Of a stretch of DNA of 64,000 nucleotides, positions 62,893 to 64,000 are shown in pieces. The stretch is from Megascapheus bottae. Taxonomy: Eukaryota; Chordata; Mammalia; Rodentia; Geomyidae. The position numbers were made by a program, and so were the translations under genes. The stretch covers positions 1,178,001 to 1,242,000 of the forward strand of contig JANJXV010000099.1 in NCBI GenBank assembly GCA_024803745.1, read 5' to 3'. Each line of letters opens with the position of its first letter. Position 1 is the stretch's first letter. The notes below the pieces were generated by a model, which saw nothing but the letters and a program-made list of their open reading frames with translations, was not told where the DNA came from and ran no database searches.

Positions 62893-64000
62893 ATGGTAGG
62901 AACTAATAAATATCTCTCAATCCTAACTCTCAATATCAATGGACTTAAGTCTCCAATTAAACGGCATAGGTTGTCTAGTTGGATCAAAAAGCAAGAGCCA
63001 TCGTTCTGCTGACTTCAAGAGACACATCTTACCCAAAAACAATCATCTTTTGAAAGTGAGAGGTTGGAATAAACTCTATCAAGCTAACTGCCCCCATAAA
63101 CAGGCTAGAGTTGCCATCCTCATATCAGATACAATAGACTTCAAACTAAAATTAGTAAGAAAAGACAAAGAAGGTTACTACATACTACTAAAGGGATCTT
63201 TCCTCCCGGAAGACATAACAATCCTAAATATTTACACACCCAATCCCGGAGCTCCAAACTTCATCAAGCAAAATTTACTTACACTGAAACCATACATAGA
63301 TCGAAACACAGTGATTGTTGGTGAGTTTAACACACCACTCTCACCTATGGACAGATCAACAAGGCAAAAACTCAACAGAGAATCCTTAGAACTAAACAAC
63401 TATATAGACCAACTAGATCTAACAGACATCTGCAGAATATTCCCCCAGTACCACCACAATATACGTTTTTCTCAGCAGCACATGGAACATTTTCCAAAAT
63501 AGACCACATCTTAGGCCATAAAGCAAACCTGGACAGATTCAGAAACACTGAAATTATTCCATGCACACTCTCAGACCATAAAGGCATCAAATTGGAGCTG
63601 AACACACATTTCCACCAAAGAAAACCCTGTAACTCATGGAGACTGAACCACACATTGTTGAATCAAAAACAATGGGTAATCAAAGAGATCAGAACAGATA
63701 TCCAACTGTTTATGAAATTTAACAATAAGGAGAAGATCTTCACCAACCAAACAACGGAACAAGGCCTCATATCTAAAATATATCAACAACTCAAAAAATT
63801 GAATCACTCCAAAACTAACCTCCAAAGTAACACCCATCCCATTACAAAATGGGCCAAAGCCTTAAAGAGAGTCTTCTCTGAAGAAGAAACAAAAATGGCC
63901 TATAGACACATGAAGAAATGCTCCACATCTCTGGTCATAAAAGAAATGCAAATCAAAACAAGTCTAAGATTCCACCTCACTCCAGTTAGAATGGCCAGGA
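62893..64000 (+). pseudogene. L1-7 ORF2, endonuclease joined to C-terminal region
   Basis: TGA before QETHL is kept, but the following bases (caagagacacatcttaccca) are those of L1-2 and not of L1-4 to L1-6. Frame 62939-63502 has GEFN. Small losses follow at 63445. At 63729-63732 endonuclease-linker sequence (aacaataaggag) joins aagatcttcaccaacc of the C-terminal third, removing RT. Confidence 0.94.

Larger units (their letters stand above)
61102..64000 (+). mobile_element. L1-7: L1 in the array, internally deleted, runs off the window
   Basis: The 5' leader, ORF1 and the ORF2 start resemble L1-6. From about 63010 the sequence changes to variants seen in L1-1/L1-2. At 63729-63732 about 2.2 kb of ORF2 (all of RT) is missing. 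The element continues in the ORF2 C-terminal region to the window end. Confidence 0.95.

Noticed and set aside
35437..64000. CRISPR-like or satellite interpretation of the regular repeats.
   Set aside because: The repeat unit is 7.4 kb and L1-derived, and the genome is mammalian. It is a macrosatellite-type duplication, not a CRISPR array or a simple satellite.

Overview
The window is mammalian nuclear DNA, most likely from a rodent of the pocket-mouse/kangaroo-rat group (Geomyoidea). It has no prokaryotic features. It is packed with LINE-1 (L1) and with two SINE designs. One is a tRNA/ID-like dimer with the core tggtagagtgcttgcctagc. The other joins a B1/7SL-like left half (cctgtaatcctagctactca) to a tRNA-like right half (tagccttgagctgaagagct). 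These match my memory of geomyoid SINEs (IDL-Geo and Geo types). The family-level assignment is inference.

Layout. 1-7045: the 3' part of one L1 (L1-1), a 1.37-kb non-L1 spacer, then the 5' part of a second L1 (L1-2) cut inside ORF2. 7046-35436: about 28 kb of ordinary intergenic DNA with many SINEs. It also holds a KRAB zinc-finger locus (9831-14795) with decayed fingers, a 5'-inverted L1 fragment (15165-16036), a GAB2-like PH-domain relic (about 20617-20880), a diverged inverted copy of the spacer without L1 (22089-23453), a RalGDS-like pseudogene beside it (23580-24916), and a run of three L1 3' ends (30205-32430). 35437-64000: a head-to-tail array of composite units, each a near-complete L1 followed by about 1.39 kb of the same spacer. 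ORF1 start codons lie at 39472, 46878, 54268 and 61661, giving periods of 7406, 7390 and 7393 bases.

No L1 here looks retrotransposition-competent. All five ORF1 copies share a frameshift and a stop codon, and all five ORF2 copies share a frameshift in the endonuclease domain. The spacer, including its two embedded SINEs, is repeated with the L1. The units therefore spread by DNA duplication of one dead founder locus, not by repeated retrotransposition. Derived changes shared by subsets of units, and a mosaic last unit, point to later duplication and unequal exchange or gene conversion.

The only host sequence that may still be coding is the KRAB part of the zinc-finger locus: KRAB-A, KRAB-B and a third exon join in phase to a stop at 13158-13160. 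No RNA gene, CRISPR array or prokaryotic operon was seen. Exact divergences were not computed. SINE edges are good to about 10-20 bases.
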